Shown: one piece after another, positions 18,432 to 26,581 of the stretch
Position numbering within the stretch: position 1 is the first letter of the stretch
Layout: every line of letters begins with the position of its first letter
Source of the DNA: Streptomyces bikiniensis
GTDB lineage: Bacteria; Actinomycetota; Actinomycetes; Streptomycetales; Streptomycetaceae
Direction: 5' to 3'
Assembly: GCA_000716465.1 (NCBI GenBank)
Contig: JNWL01000001.1
Span: 422,559-486,558, forward strand
Length of the DNA stretch: 64,000 nucleotides
Notes under the pieces: generated by a model
Seen by the model: the letters and a program-made list of their open reading frames with translations, nothing else
What the model was told of the DNA's origin: nothing
Database searches by the model: none
Position numbers and translations under genes: made by a program

Positions 18432-19106
18432 TCAGCGCAGTTCCGACACCAGTACCGTGACCGCGGTCGCCCCGACGGCGGCCGCGGTCGCGGCGCTCCG
18501 GGCGGCGCGGGCCACGTCCAGCGGGCGGCGGCCCGCCGTCACGGCCAGCTCGACCCGCAGCACCTCCCCGCTCCGGCGCACCGGCGGCCCCAGCGCGTCC
18601 GTCACCCCCGCCACCCCCTCGACCCGCAGCACCGCCAGGGCCACCGGATCGTCCGTCGCCGGGGAGGGGCGCCCCGGCGGGGGAGCGGCCGGCCCCTCCG
18701 CCGGCGCCGCGTCGAGCAGCTCCGTCACCCGCAGGTCCACGGCCGCCACCCGCAGCCCGATGCCGTCCGCCGCCCCGAGCAGGGCCGTCCGCAGCTCCTC
18801 GGACACCTCCGGCAGCGGCCGGCCCGCCACCGCCCCGAACTCCGCCGTGATCCGCAGCGGCCCCGGCGGCAGAGCGCCCGGCGGCACCGGCAGCGGCTCC
18901 GGGCCCGGCTCCCCGTCCGGATCGGGCCCGACCCGGAGCCCGCCCGGCACCACCCCCCGTACCGCCGCGGCGGCCCCGTCGAGGACCTGCCGCACCGCCC
19001 GCTCCGTGATCCAGGCGCCGTCCTCCGCCACACCCAGGGGCAGCAGCCTGCCCGGGGCCAGGCGGTCCCGGACCGCCGCCGTCCAACCCTCAGCCGTCGT
19101 CATTCC
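18432..19106 (-). CDS. Uncharacterised protein with two Asp23-like modules, divergent to the Gls24 cluster
   Basis: A 224-residue soluble, Ala/Pro-rich protein often labelled 'nucleopolyhedrovirus P10 family'. Reading it against its neighbours shows two degenerate copies of the Asp23/Gls24 strand-helix pattern. One is LRITAEFGAVAGRPLPEVSEELRTALL...VDLRVTELL, the other is VLRVELAVTAGRRPLDVARAARSA...VTVLVSEL. They are separated by a Pro-rich linker. ATG 19106 follows GGGGGA. It shares an approximately 90-bp divergent promoter region with the first gls24 gene, suggesting co-regulation. The Asp23 relationship is my inference. Confidence 0.75.
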   Translation of the reverse strand, partial: GMTTAEGWTAAVRDRLAPGRLLPLGVAEDGAWITERAVRQVLDGAAAAVRGVVPGGLRVGPDPDGEPGPEPLPVPPGALPPGPLRITAEFGAVAGRPLPEVSEELRTALLGAADGIGLRVAAVDLRVTELLDAAPAEGPAAPPPGRPSPATDDPVALAVLRVEGVAGVTDALGPPVRRSGEVLRVELAVTAGRRPLDVARAARSAATAAAVGATAVTVLVSELR

Positions 19107-19196
19107 CCCAGACTGCCGCATCGGCGGAGCGGAAAGGGGGAAACGCCCTTAATGTGAGCGAGGAACCCCGAAATATCCCAGAAGGGGCGAAACCTG

Positions 19197-19682
19197 ATGA
19201 CGGACACCACCCACACCGGAGACTCCGGCCCGGACGAGTCGCGCCGCGCCTCCGTGACCAAGCGCGGCGGCGGTCCCGCCGCCACCCGCGGCAAGACGAC
19301 CATCGCCGACGGCGTGGTCGAGAAGATCGCCGGCCTCGCCGCGCGTGACGTCGACGGCGTCCACGACATGGGCAGCGGCCTCTCCCGCACCTTCGGCGCC
19401 GTGCGCGACCGGGTCCCCGGGGGCAGCAGCAAGTCGAACGTCACCCGAGGGGTCAAGGCCGAGGTCGGCGAGGTGCAGACCGCGCTCGACCTGGAGATCG
19501 TCGTCGAGTACGGATACGCCATCTCCGACGTCGCGGGCAACGTCCGGGAGAACGTCGTCAACGCCGTGGAGCGGATGACCGGCCTGGAGGTCGTCGAGGT
19601 CAACATCGCGGTCAGCGACGTCAAGCTGCCCGACGACGAGGACGACGACGAGGGCGACGACGACCAGCGCCGCCTCCAGTAA
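19197..19682 (+). CDS. Asp23/Gls24 family envelope stress protein, first copy
   Basis: A 161-residue cytoplasmic protein. A charged, basic N-terminus (to residue ~35) precedes the domain TTIADGVVEKIAGLAARDVDGVHDMG, then LEIVVEYGYAISDVAGNVRENV and MTGLEVVEVNIAVSDVKLP. The C-terminus is a strongly acidic Asp/Glu tail. Gls24 proteins coat the inner face of the membrane through an AmaP anchor, which is encoded downstream (21071). RBS GAAGGGGCG precedes ATG 19197. Confidence 0.93.
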   Translation: MTDTTHTGDSGPDESRRASVTKRGGGPAATRGKTTIADGVVEKIAGLAARDVDGVHDMGSGLSRTFGAVRDRVPGGSSKSNVTRGVKAEVGEVQTALDLEIVVEYGYAISDVAGNVRENVVNAVERMTGLEVVEVNIAVSDVKLPDDEDDDEGDDDQRRLQ

Positions 19683-19756
19683 GCAGCCCGTACACAACCC
19701 GTCGATCCCCGCACGCACCGGACAACCGGCGGACAGGGCCAGGAAAGGGACTCGGA

Positions 19757-19948
19757 ATGAGCATGGCGGTGGTCGGCCTGTTGGCCGGCATGGCTCTCGG
19801 CTTCGCCGGATACTTCGGCGGTTTCGGAGCGTTCGTACTGGTCGCGGCCCTCGGGGCGGTCGGCTTCGTGGTCGGCCGCTTCGCCGACGGGGACCTCGAA
19901 CCCGGCGACCTGTTCCGGGGACGCGAGCGCGGCGACCGGCGGCGGTGA
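19757..19948 (+). CDS. Small DUF2273-like membrane protein
   Basis: A 63-residue protein with two closely spaced hydrophobic helices (about residues 4-22 and 24-41) and a charged C-terminus (DLFRGRERGDRRR). Such proteins accompany Asp23/Gls24 genes in many Gram-positive bacteria and are thought to help anchor or organise the Asp23 layer. It is 6 nt upstream of the second gls24 gene. Confidence 0.85.
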   Translation: MSMAVVGLLAGMALGFAGYFGGFGAFVLVAALGAVGFVVGRFADGDLEPGDLFRGRERGDRRR

Positions 19949-19954
19949 CGCGGG

Positions 19955-20335
19955 GTGGCGACGGACCTTGCAGCAGCCCCGGCGGCGGACGCGGCCCGCG
20001 ATCCGGTACGCGACCGGGGAGCGACCGACATCGCCGACCGGGTCGTCGCGAAGATCGCCGCCCAGGCGGCCCGGGAAGCGCTCGACCGCGTCCCGAAGGG
20101 GGGCTCGAAACCCCACGCCTCGGTCGTCGTCCACCGGGACGCCGCCCGCGTCGCGGTGACCCTCGAACTCGACTACCCCTCCGACGTCGGCCGCCAGTGC
20201 GGCGCCGTCCGCAGCCGGGTCCGCAGCCGGGTGGAACACCTCGTGGGCCTGGAGGTCCACGAGGTGACCGTCGACGTGGAACGCCTCCACTCCGCCCACA
20301 CCCGCGACGACACGCCGAGGGGCCGCCTCTCATGA
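19955..20335 (+). CDS. Asp23/Gls24 family protein, second copy
   Basis: A 126-residue Gls24-type protein with TDIADRVVAKIAAQAAREAL, then VVVHRDAARVAVTLELDYPSDV, RSRVRSRVEHLVGLEVHEVTVDVERL and a short tail. It lacks the DG-V-H-D-M-G segment of the first copy and is shorter. It starts with GTG and its stop overlaps the next ATG (ATGA), so it is translationally coupled to the DUF6286 gene. Confidence 0.88.
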   Translation: MATDLAAAPAADAARDPVRDRGATDIADRVVAKIAAQAAREALDRVPKGGSKPHASVVVHRDAARVAVTLELDYPSDVGRQCGAVRSRVRSRVEHLVGLEVHEVTVDVERLHSAHTRDDTPRGRLS

Positions 20336-20952
20336 CCACCACCCCCGCACCGGACCCCTCTCCCGTCCGGGACGAGGACGAGAAGAAGCCCGCCACCGCC
20401 CCCGCGGCCCCCGCCCGCCGCTTCTGGGCGGTGCGCCGCGTTCCCGCCGCCCTGCTCGCCGCCGTCGTCCTCGGCGGCGCCGGGCTGCTCCTCTACGACG
20501 TGGCGGCCGTACGGGCCGACCACTCCGCCATGGCCTGGCGCAAGGAGGCGGCCGACGGCCTCGCGACCCGGCCGCTCGACTCCACCTGGGTCCTGGCCGG
20601 CGCGTCCCTCGCGGCGGCCCTCGGCCTCTGGCTCCTGTTCCTGGCCCTCACCCCCGGACTGCGCTCCGTCCTGCCCATGCGCCGGGACCACCCCGACGTA
20701 CGGGCCGGACTCGACCGCGGGGCCGCGTCGCTCATCCTGCGGGACCGCGCCATGGAGGTCTCCGGCGTGCAGTCCGCGAAGGTGCGCGTCCGCCGCTCCA
20801 GGGCGACCGTCCGGGCCGTCTCGCACTTCCGGGACCTCGACGAGGTCCGCGCCGACCTGGAGCACGCGATCGCCACCGGCGTCGACGAACTCGGCCTCGC
20901 CCGCCCGCCCGCGCCGAAGGTGCGGGTGGCCCGGCCGCCCCGGAAGGGATGA
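20332..20952 (+). CDS. DUF6286-like membrane protein with C-terminal Asp23-like domain
   Basis: A 206-residue protein. An N-terminal Pro-rich cytoplasmic segment precedes two transmembrane helices (about residues 38-56 and 85-106). A C-terminal domain follows (GAASLILRDRAMEVSGVQSAKVRVRR...VRADLEHAIA) with the same strand-helix rhythm as Asp23. It overlaps both neighbours by ATGA. A role in membrane attachment of the Gls24 proteins is inferred from position. Confidence 0.85.
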   Translation: MTTTPAPDPSPVRDEDEKKPATAPAAPARRFWAVRRVPAALLAAVVLGGAGLLLYDVAAVRADHSAMAWRKEAADGLATRPLDSTWVLAGASLAAALGLWLLFLALTPGLRSVLPMRRDHPDVRAGLDRGAASLILRDRAMEVSGVQSAKVRVRRSRATVRAVSHFRDLDEVRADLEHAIATGVDELGLARPPAPKVRVARPPRKG

Positions 20953-21074
20953 GCGGCCCGATGACGTCCTCCGAGAAGACCGCACCCCGCGTGAAGACGC
21001 TCCGTACGGAGGCACCACGCGAGGAGACACCCCGCACGAAGACCCCGGCACCCCCGGAAGGAGCCCGCAGGTGA
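20949..21074 (+). CDS. Candidate 41-residue translationally coupled small protein
   Basis: This ORF starts MSGPMTSSEK with an ATG that overlaps the stop of the DUF6286 gene, 3 nt after GGAAGG. It ends with a TGA overlapping the GTG start of amaP. The product is hydrophilic, with repeated Lys-Thr/Glu/Pro segments (REETPRTKTPAPP). Coupling at both ends by 4-nt overlaps is unusual for a chance ORF, although the sequence is low-complexity. It could be a real peptide or a translated spacer that keeps ribosomes moving to amaP. Confidence 0.45.
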   Translation: MSGPMTSSEKTAPRVKTLRTEAPREETPRTKTPAPPEGARR

Positions 21075-21658
21075 CCGTCGTCCTGCGCCGCGTCAACCGC
21101 GTCCTGCTCGGCCTGGCCGGGCTGGTCCTCGTCGCCCTCGGCGGCTCCGTCCTCGCCGCCGCGGCCGGCCTCTCCGTACCGTCCTGGTGGCCCTGGTCGG
21201 GCCCCTCCGACGTCCTGCTCACCACCGCCGACCGACAGCGCTGGCGGGACGAGGGCTGGTGGTGGCCGGTGGTCATCGCCGTCCTCGGGCTGCTCGTCCT
21301 GCTCGCCCTGTGGTGGCTGATCGCCCAGTTCCGGCGGGCCCGGCTCGCCGAGGTCGCCGTCGACAGCGGCGACGGCGACGAGGCCGTCCTGCGCGGCCGG
21401 GCCCTGGAGGGCGTCCTGGAGGCCGACGCCGCCTCCCAGGACGGCGTGGAGCGGGCCCGGGTCTCCCTCACCGGCCGCCGCACCGCACCCCGCGCCCGCG
21501 TGAAGCTCCGCCTCGAACCGTACGCGGCCCCGGCCGACGCCCTCGCCACCCTCGGCTCCCAGGCGCTCGCCAACGCCCGCGCCTCGACCGGCCTGTCCGC
21601 GCTGCCCACCGAGGCCCGCCTGCGCGCGGCGAAGCACCGCGCCCGCCGGGTCGCCTGA
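21071..21658 (+). CDS. amaP: Alkaline shock response membrane anchor protein AmaP
   Basis: A 195-residue protein with two transmembrane helices (about residues 9-34 and 70-92) separated by a Trp-rich loop (SWWPWSGP). A cytoplasmic domain with RVKLRLEPYAAPADAL follows. AmaP-type proteins recruit Asp23/Gls24 to the membrane. It is the last gene of the island. A GGAAGGAG ribosome site lies upstream of GTG 21071. Confidence 0.88.
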   Translation: MTVVLRRVNRVLLGLAGLVLVALGGSVLAAAAGLSVPSWWPWSGPSDVLLTTADRQRWRDEGWWWPVVIAVLGLLVLLALWWLIAQFRRARLAEVAVDSGDGDEAVLRGRALEGVLEADAASQDGVERARVSLTGRRTAPRARVKLRLEPYAAPADALATLGSQALANARASTGLSALPTEARLRAAKHRARRVA

Positions 21659-21679
21659 CGGGACGCCCGACGGGCGGGG

Positions 21680-22435
21680 TCAGAAGCCGCTGCGGGCCCC
21701 GCCGTCCACCGGCAGCATCAGACCGGTCAGGTACGAGGCGGCCGGCGACAGCAGGAAGGCCGCCGTCCGCCCGAACTCCTCCGGCGTGCCGTACCGGCGC
21801 AGCGGGATCGCCGCCTCGTTCGCCGCGCGGGCCGCGTCCGCGTCCCCGGAGAGCGCGTCCAGGGAACGCACCCGGTCCGTGTCGATCCGGCTCGGCAGGA
21901 GTCCGACCACCCGCACCCCGCGCGGCCCCAGGTCGTTGGCCAGGGACTTGGCGAACCCGGCGAGCCCCGGGCGCAGCCCGTTGGAGATCGCCAGGCCCAG
22001 GATCGGCTCGTGGACCGAGCCGGACAGGACGAAACCGATCACCCCGCCCTCGCCCAGCGTCCCGGCCGCCGCGCGGGCCAGCCGCACCGCCCCCAGGAAG
22101 ACGGTGTCGAAGGCGGCGGACCACTGCTCGTCGGTGTTGTCCGCGGCGAAGCCGGGCGCCGGGCCGCCGACGCTGATCAGGACGCCGTCGAAGCCGCCGA
22201 ACCGGGACCGCGCCTCCGCGATCAGCCGGGCCGGGGTCCCCGGGTCGGCGTTGTCGGCCGCGATCCCGGCCGCGCCCGGCCCCAGCGCCTCCACGGCCTC
22301 GGCGACCGCCTTCTCCTCGCGCCCGGTCACCAGCACCTTGGCGCCCTCCGCGAGCAGCGCCTCCGCCGAGGCCCGGCCGAGCCCCCGCGTCGCGCCGGTC
22401 ACCACGTACACACGGTCCTTCAGTCCGAGATCCAT
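21680..22435 (-). CDS. Atypical short-chain dehydrogenase/reductase
   Basis: A 251-residue SDR with the nucleotide motif TGATRGLGR at residues ~13-21 and the C-terminal VDGGARSGF. The catalytic Y-x-x-x-K motif appears to be replaced: the segment aligned with YxxSK reads SNGLR in LAISNGLRPGLAGFAKS. The Tyr and Lys are therefore Ser and Arg, as in a divergent SDR subgroup. The active-site NAG strand is also altered (ISVGGPAPG). Cofactor binding seems intact but classical proton transfer is questionable. Confidence 0.88.
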   Translation of the reverse strand: MDLGLKDRVYVVTGATRGLGRASAEALLAEGAKVLVTGREEKAVAEAVEALGPGAAGIAADNADPGTPARLIAEARSRFGGFDGVLISVGGPAPGFAADNTDEQWSAAFDTVFLGAVRLARAAAGTLGEGGVIGFVLSGSVHEPILGLAISNGLRPGLAGFAKSLANDLGPRGVRVVGLLPSRIDTDRVRSLDALSGDADAARAANEAAIPLRRYGTPEEFGRTAAFLLSPAASYLTGLMLPVDGGARSGF

Positions 22436-22439
22436 GGCC

Positions 22440-24230
22440 CTATCCTGCCGGGTCCCGCTCCTCCGCTGCCAGCGCGAGCGCCGTGCCCACCAGGCCGATG
22501 TGGCTGAAGGCCTGCGGGAAGTTGCCCAACTGGCGGCCGGTCGCCGGGTCGTACTCCTCCGCGAGCAGCCCCACGTCGTTGCCGAGCGCGACCAGCCGCT
22601 CGAAGAGCACCCGCGCCTCCTCGGACCGCCCCGTCATCCGCAGGGCGTCCGCCAGCCAGAACGAGCAGACCAGGAAGGTGCCCTCCTGCCCCGGCAGACC
22701 GTCGAGCGCCGTCGACTCGGCGCTGTAGCGGCGCACGTAGCCGTCGTGCATCAGCTCCGCCATGACCGCGTCCACCGTGCCCACCACCCGGGGGTCGTCC
22801 GGCGGCAGGAAGCCCACCTGCGGGATGAGCAGGGTGGCGGCGTCCAGCTCCTGCGAGCCGTACGACTGCGTGAAGGTGTTCCGCACGGGGTCGTACGCCC
22901 TGTCGCACACCTGGGCGTGGATCTCGTCCCGCATGGTCCGCCACCGGGCCGCGTCCCCCGGCAGCGACGGATCGGCCTCCAGGGTCCGCACGGCCCGGTC
23001 GGCGGCCACCCAGGCCATCACCTTCGAGTGGGTGAAGTGCCGGCGCGGCCCGCGCACCTCCCACAGCCCCTCGTCGGGCTCCCGCCAGACCGCCTCCAGG
23101 AACCCCAGCAGGCTCAGCTGGAGGTTCCAGGCGTGCCGCTCCGCCGGGATCCCGGCCTCCCGCGCCCGGTTCAGCGAGTCCATGACCTCGCCGTACACGT
23201 CGAGCTGGAACTGGTCCACGGCCGCGTTCCCGGTCCGCACCGGCGTCGAGTCGGCGTACCCCCGCAGCCACGGCAGGGTCGTCTCGGGCAGCCGCCGCTC
23301 CCCGGCCGGGCCGTACATGATCTGGAGGTCGGCCGGGTCGCCCGCGACCGAGCGCAGCAGCCAGTCCCGCCAGGCGGCGGCCTCCTCCAGGTACCCGGCG
23401 GCGAGCAGCGCGCCGAGGGTCAGGGAGGAGTCGCGCAGCCAGCAGGAGCGGTAGTCCCAGTTCCGCACGCCGCCGACCTCCTCCGGCAGGGAGGTGGTGG
23501 GGGCGGCGACGATCCCGCCGGTGGGGGCGTACGTGAGCGCCTTCAGGGTGATCAGGGAGCGCAGCACCGCCTCCCGGTGGGGCCCCCGGTAGGTGCAGCG
23601 GGCCGTCCACTCCCGCCAGTCCGCGAGCGACTGCTCCAGGGCCTCGAAGGGGTCGATCAGATCGGGGCGCGGCTCGTGCGAGGGGTGCCAGGTCAGCACG
23701 AAGGCCACCTTCTCGCCGGCGGCGACGGTGAAGGCGGAGCAGGTGGAGAACTGCTGGCCCCAGGTCTTCACGTGCGGCTCGCTGCGCAGCCAGACCGCGT
23801 CGGGCCCGGCGACCGCCACCCGGTGCCCGTCCGACCTGCGCATCCAGGGCACGATCGAGCCGTAGTCGAAGCGCAGCCGCAGGACGGCGCTCATCTCGAC
23901 GCTGCCGCTGATCCCCTCGACGATCCGCATCACGTCGGGGTACGCGTCCCGCTGCGGCATGAAGTCGACGACCTTGACGGTGCCGGTGCGGGTCTCCCAG
24001 TACGTCTCCAGGACGAGGGAGTCCTCGGCGTAGCGGCGGGAGGTGCAGGTCGTGGCGCCCTTGGGGGCGATCCGCCAGTGCCCGTTCTCCTCGTCGCCGA
24101 GGATGGCGGAGAAGCAGGCGGCCGAGTCGAACCGGGGCAGACACAGCCAGTCGACCGATCCGTCGCGGCCGACGAGCGCGGCGGTCTGGAGATCGCCGAT
24201 CATGGCGTAGTCGTCGATGCGTTGCGTCAC
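22440..24230 (-). CDS. Glycoside hydrolase family 15 protein (glucoamylase/trehalase type)
   Basis: A 596-residue cytoplasmic protein opening with the family sequence TQRIDDYAMIGDLQTAALVGRDGSVDWLCLPRFDS. The (alpha/alpha)6 catalytic region includes GGVRNWDYRSCWLRDSSLTLGALLAAGY, followed by LPEEVG-type and LLIPQVGFLPPDDPR segments. GTG 24230 was chosen over TTG 24263 because the family begins at the TQRI motif. Actinobacterial members include trehalases and alpha-glucan hydrolases; which applies here is open. It lies 33 nt after the SURF1 stop. Confidence 0.92.
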   Translation of the reverse strand: MTQRIDDYAMIGDLQTAALVGRDGSVDWLCLPRFDSAACFSAILGDEENGHWRIAPKGATTCTSRRYAEDSLVLETYWETRTGTVKVVDFMPQRDAYPDVMRIVEGISGSVEMSAVLRLRFDYGSIVPWMRRSDGHRVAVAGPDAVWLRSEPHVKTWGQQFSTCSAFTVAAGEKVAFVLTWHPSHEPRPDLIDPFEALEQSLADWREWTARCTYRGPHREAVLRSLITLKALTYAPTGGIVAAPTTSLPEEVGGVRNWDYRSCWLRDSSLTLGALLAAGYLEEAAAWRDWLLRSVAGDPADLQIMYGPAGERRLPETTLPWLRGYADSTPVRTGNAAVDQFQLDVYGEVMDSLNRAREAGIPAERHAWNLQLSLLGFLEAVWREPDEGLWEVRGPRRHFTHSKVMAWVAADRAVRTLEADPSLPGDAARWRTMRDEIHAQVCDRAYDPVRNTFTQSYGSQELDAATLLIPQVGFLPPDDPRVVGTVDAVMAELMHDGYVRRYSAESTALDGLPGQEGTFLVCSFWLADALRMTGRSEEARVLFERLVALGNDVGLLAEEYDPATGRQLGNFPQAFSHIGLVGTALALAAEERDPAG

Positions 24231-24263
24231 GCTCGGGCTGTTCCCGGAAGCGGCGCAGGTCAA

Positions 24264-25079
24264 TCAGCGGGACGGTGCGGCCAGGGTCTCCGCGGTGTCC
24301 GGTTCCGGCGGTCCGGCGGCCCCGGACGCGGCGGCGGCCTCCCGGTCGCGCTTCTCGCGGCGCACCAGGATCACCCAGCCGACGGGCACGCCGGCCGCGA
24401 AGAGCCACCACTGCACGGCGTACGCCATGTGGGCGCCGATCGAGTCGTGGTCGGGTTCGGGGATCTGCTCGATGGTGCCGCCGGCCGGTTCGGGCGCGGT
24501 CTGCTCGACGTAGCCGCCGAGGACCTCGCGGCCGATGAGCTCGGCCTGCTGCCGGCTGTCGATCAGCATGACCTGCCGGTCGGGCAGGCCCTTGAGGTCC
24601 TTGATGCCGCTGGCGCCGGTCGTCTCGTCCGCCTTGAGGCGGCCGGTGATCGTGACCTCGCCCTTCGGGACGGGCGGCACCGCCGGGTAGGAGTGCTGGT
24701 CGGCGGCGGCCGGGACCCAGCCCCGGTTGACGACCAGGACCTTCCCGTCCCGCAGGACCAGCGGGGTCAGGACGTGCACGCCGATCCGGTCGTCGGAGGA
24801 GGTGCGGCGGCGGACGACCACCTCGTGGGCGGTGTCGAAGGTGCCGGTGGCGGTGACCGGGCGCCAGTAGTCGGTGCGCGGGACGGTGTGGCCGGGGGAG
24901 GTCAGCTCCTCGACCGGCACCGGGGCCGCGCCGATGCTGTCCTCGATCAGGGCGTTCTGGGCGACCCGGCGCTCGTGCCGGTGGAACTGCCAGAAGCCCA
25001 GCTCGATCATCGTCGGGACGAGGACGAGGGCGATCAGGGTGAGGATCACCCACTGCCGGGACAACAGGAAGCGGTACAC
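24264..25079 (-). CDS. SURF1 family protein
   Basis: A 271-residue protein with an N-terminal helix (VYRFLLSRQWVILTLIALVL) and a C-terminal helix before RREKRDREA. The intermembrane domain contains LGFWQFHRHERR, DYWRPVTATGTFD, VVNRGWVPA and a YVEQTAPEP segment. SURF1 helps insert heme a during cytochrome c oxidase assembly. The GTG start at 25079 is directly before the first helix. Confidence 0.92.
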   Translation of the reverse strand: MYRFLLSRQWVILTLIALVLVPTMIELGFWQFHRHERRVAQNALIEDSIGAAPVPVEELTSPGHTVPRTDYWRPVTATGTFDTAHEVVVRRRTSSDDRIGVHVLTPLVLRDGKVLVVNRGWVPAAADQHSYPAVPPVPKGEVTITGRLKADETTGASGIKDLKGLPDRQVMLIDSRQQAELIGREVLGGYVEQTAPEPAGGTIEQIPEPDHDSIGAHMAYAVQWWLFAAGVPVGWVILVRREKRDREAAAASGAAGPPEPDTAETLAAPSR

Positions 25080-25173
25080 CCCATGACCGTACAGCGGGAG
25101 CCACGGGGTGCACGCAGGGGGGTTCGGCGGGCTCGGGGACCGCCGTCCGGAATCGTTTCTCCGGTTCTCGTCC

Positions 25174-25407
25174 TCACACCTTGTCGACGATGCCCACCTT
25201 CCCCTCCGCGCGGGCGCAGTGGCCGCCGCAGTACCAGCTGCCCTCCACCTCGACGCCCTGGCCGATGATCTGGACCCGGCAGTGCTCGCAGATGGGCGCC
25301 ATGCGGTGGATGGCGCAGGCGAAGCAGTCGAAGACGTGCACCGCGCCCTGCGCGTGCACCTCGAACGACATGCCGTAATCGTTTCCGCAGACCTCACAAC
25401 GTGCCAT
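25174..25407 (-). CDS. Cys-rich small protein, prokaryotic metallothionein-like
   Basis: A 77-residue protein with CEVCGNDYG at the N-terminus, then CFACAIHR, CEHCR and CGGHCAR. Eight or more Cys and several His form two zinc-ribbon-like sites. The core HVFDCFACAIHRMAPICEHC is typical of a family widely annotated as prokaryotic metallothionein. Metal binding is very likely; whether it buffers metals or binds a partner is not known. Confidence 0.88.
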   Translation of the reverse strand: MARCEVCGNDYGMSFEVHAQGAVHVFDCFACAIHRMAPICEHCRVQIIGQGVEVEGSWYCGGHCARAEGKVGIVDKV

Positions 25408-25471
25408 GCGCCACAGGGTGGGGCTCCCCGCGGACGCGCGCCGTCCGGCACGCCCGGGGGGCCCGGGGACG

Positions 25472-26452
25472 TCACCCGTCTGCCGGGGCCACGTCCCGCA
25501 GCAGCTGGGTGTAGGCGGCCTCGTCGACGACGGGCGTGCCGAAGGACCGGGCCTTGAGGGTCTTGGAGGTGGCCGCGTCCGGGTCGTTGGTGACGAGGAG
25601 GCTCGTCAGCCGCGACACGCTGCCGGCCACGTGCAGACCGGCCTCGACGGTCCGGTCCTCCAGGAGCTCGCGGTCGACGGAGGTGTCCCCGGAGAACGCC
25701 ACCCGCATCCCCTGCTTGAGCGGCTTGTCGGTCTCGTACCGGCCGGGATTGGGGTACGGGCAGGCCGGCCGCTTCCGCGAGGGGCGCCAGCTGTTCGACC
25801 GGTACGGCGAGGAGGGGTACGGCGAGGCCGCGGGCACGGCCGGGGAGGCGGCCCACTCGGTCAGCGGCCGGCACTCCAGGAGCGGCAGCCGCACTCCCTG
25901 CTCGGCCGCCGCGTGCAGGCTCGGCCGGAACGCCTCGGCGAGCACCCGCGCGTCGTCCAGCGCGTTGTGCGCCTGGCGCTGCTCGACGCCGAAGTGCGCG
26001 GCCAGCGACTCCAGCTTGTGGTTGGGCAGCGGCAGCGCCAGCTGCTTGGCGAGCGCGATCGTGCACAGGCGCTGCCGCACGGGCGCGGCGGACTCGGCGC
26101 GCGCGTACTCCCGGGCGATCATCTGCCAGTCGAAGATCGCGTTGTGCGCGACGAGCACCCGCCCGTCCAGCCGGGCCGCGAACTCGGCCGCGATCTCCGG
26201 GAAGAGCGGAGCGCCCTCCAGGGCGTCGCTGGTCAGCCCGTGGATCCACACCGGGCCCGGGTCGCGCTCGGGGTTGACGAGGGTGTACCAGTGGTCCTCG
26301 ACGTTCCCCTGGGCGTCCAGCCGGTAGACGGCGGCGGACACGATCCGGTCGTCGCGGGCGAGGCCGGTGGTCTCCACGTCGACGACCGCGTACCCCTGCG
26401 GGTAGGCGGTCGGCCACGCTGCTGCTGTCGTGCGGTCGTCGAGCATGGTCAT
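25472..26452 (-). CDS. DEDDh 3'-5' exonuclease with C-terminal BRCT domain
   Basis: A 326-residue protein. The exonuclease motifs are VVDVETTGL (Exo I, residues ~23-31), HNAIFDWQM (Exo II) and AHNALDDARVLAE (Exo III with the catalytic His-x4-Asp). A Pro/Ser-rich linker leads to a BRCT-like domain (MRVAFSGDTSVDRELLEDRTVEAGLHV...LLVTNDPDAATSKTLKAR). The arrangement resembles DNA polymerase III epsilon-like nucleases with a DNA-end-binding module. ATG 26452 is the best start. Confidence 0.93.
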   Translation of the reverse strand: MTMLDDRTTAAAWPTAYPQGYAVVDVETTGLARDDRIVSAAVYRLDAQGNVEDHWYTLVNPERDPGPVWIHGLTSDALEGAPLFPEIAAEFAARLDGRVLVAHNAIFDWQMIAREYARAESAAPVRQRLCTIALAKQLALPLPNHKLESLAAHFGVEQRQAHNALDDARVLAEAFRPSLHAAAEQGVRLPLLECRPLTEWAASPAVPAASPYPSSPYRSNSWRPSRKRPACPYPNPGRYETDKPLKQGMRVAFSGDTSVDRELLEDRTVEAGLHVAGSVSRLTSLLVTNDPDAATSKTLKARSFGTPVVDEAAYTQLLRDVAPADG

Positions 26453-26581
26453 TGAGGATACGGGCCGCGGCCGACAATCCCCTCCTCGAAGCGTCCGGGG
26501 CCGGTGCTCCGGGGCCGGTGGACGGAGACCCTGGCGGGTCGTTCCGGGACCGGCGACCGGCCGGGTGCGACCCTGCCCCAC

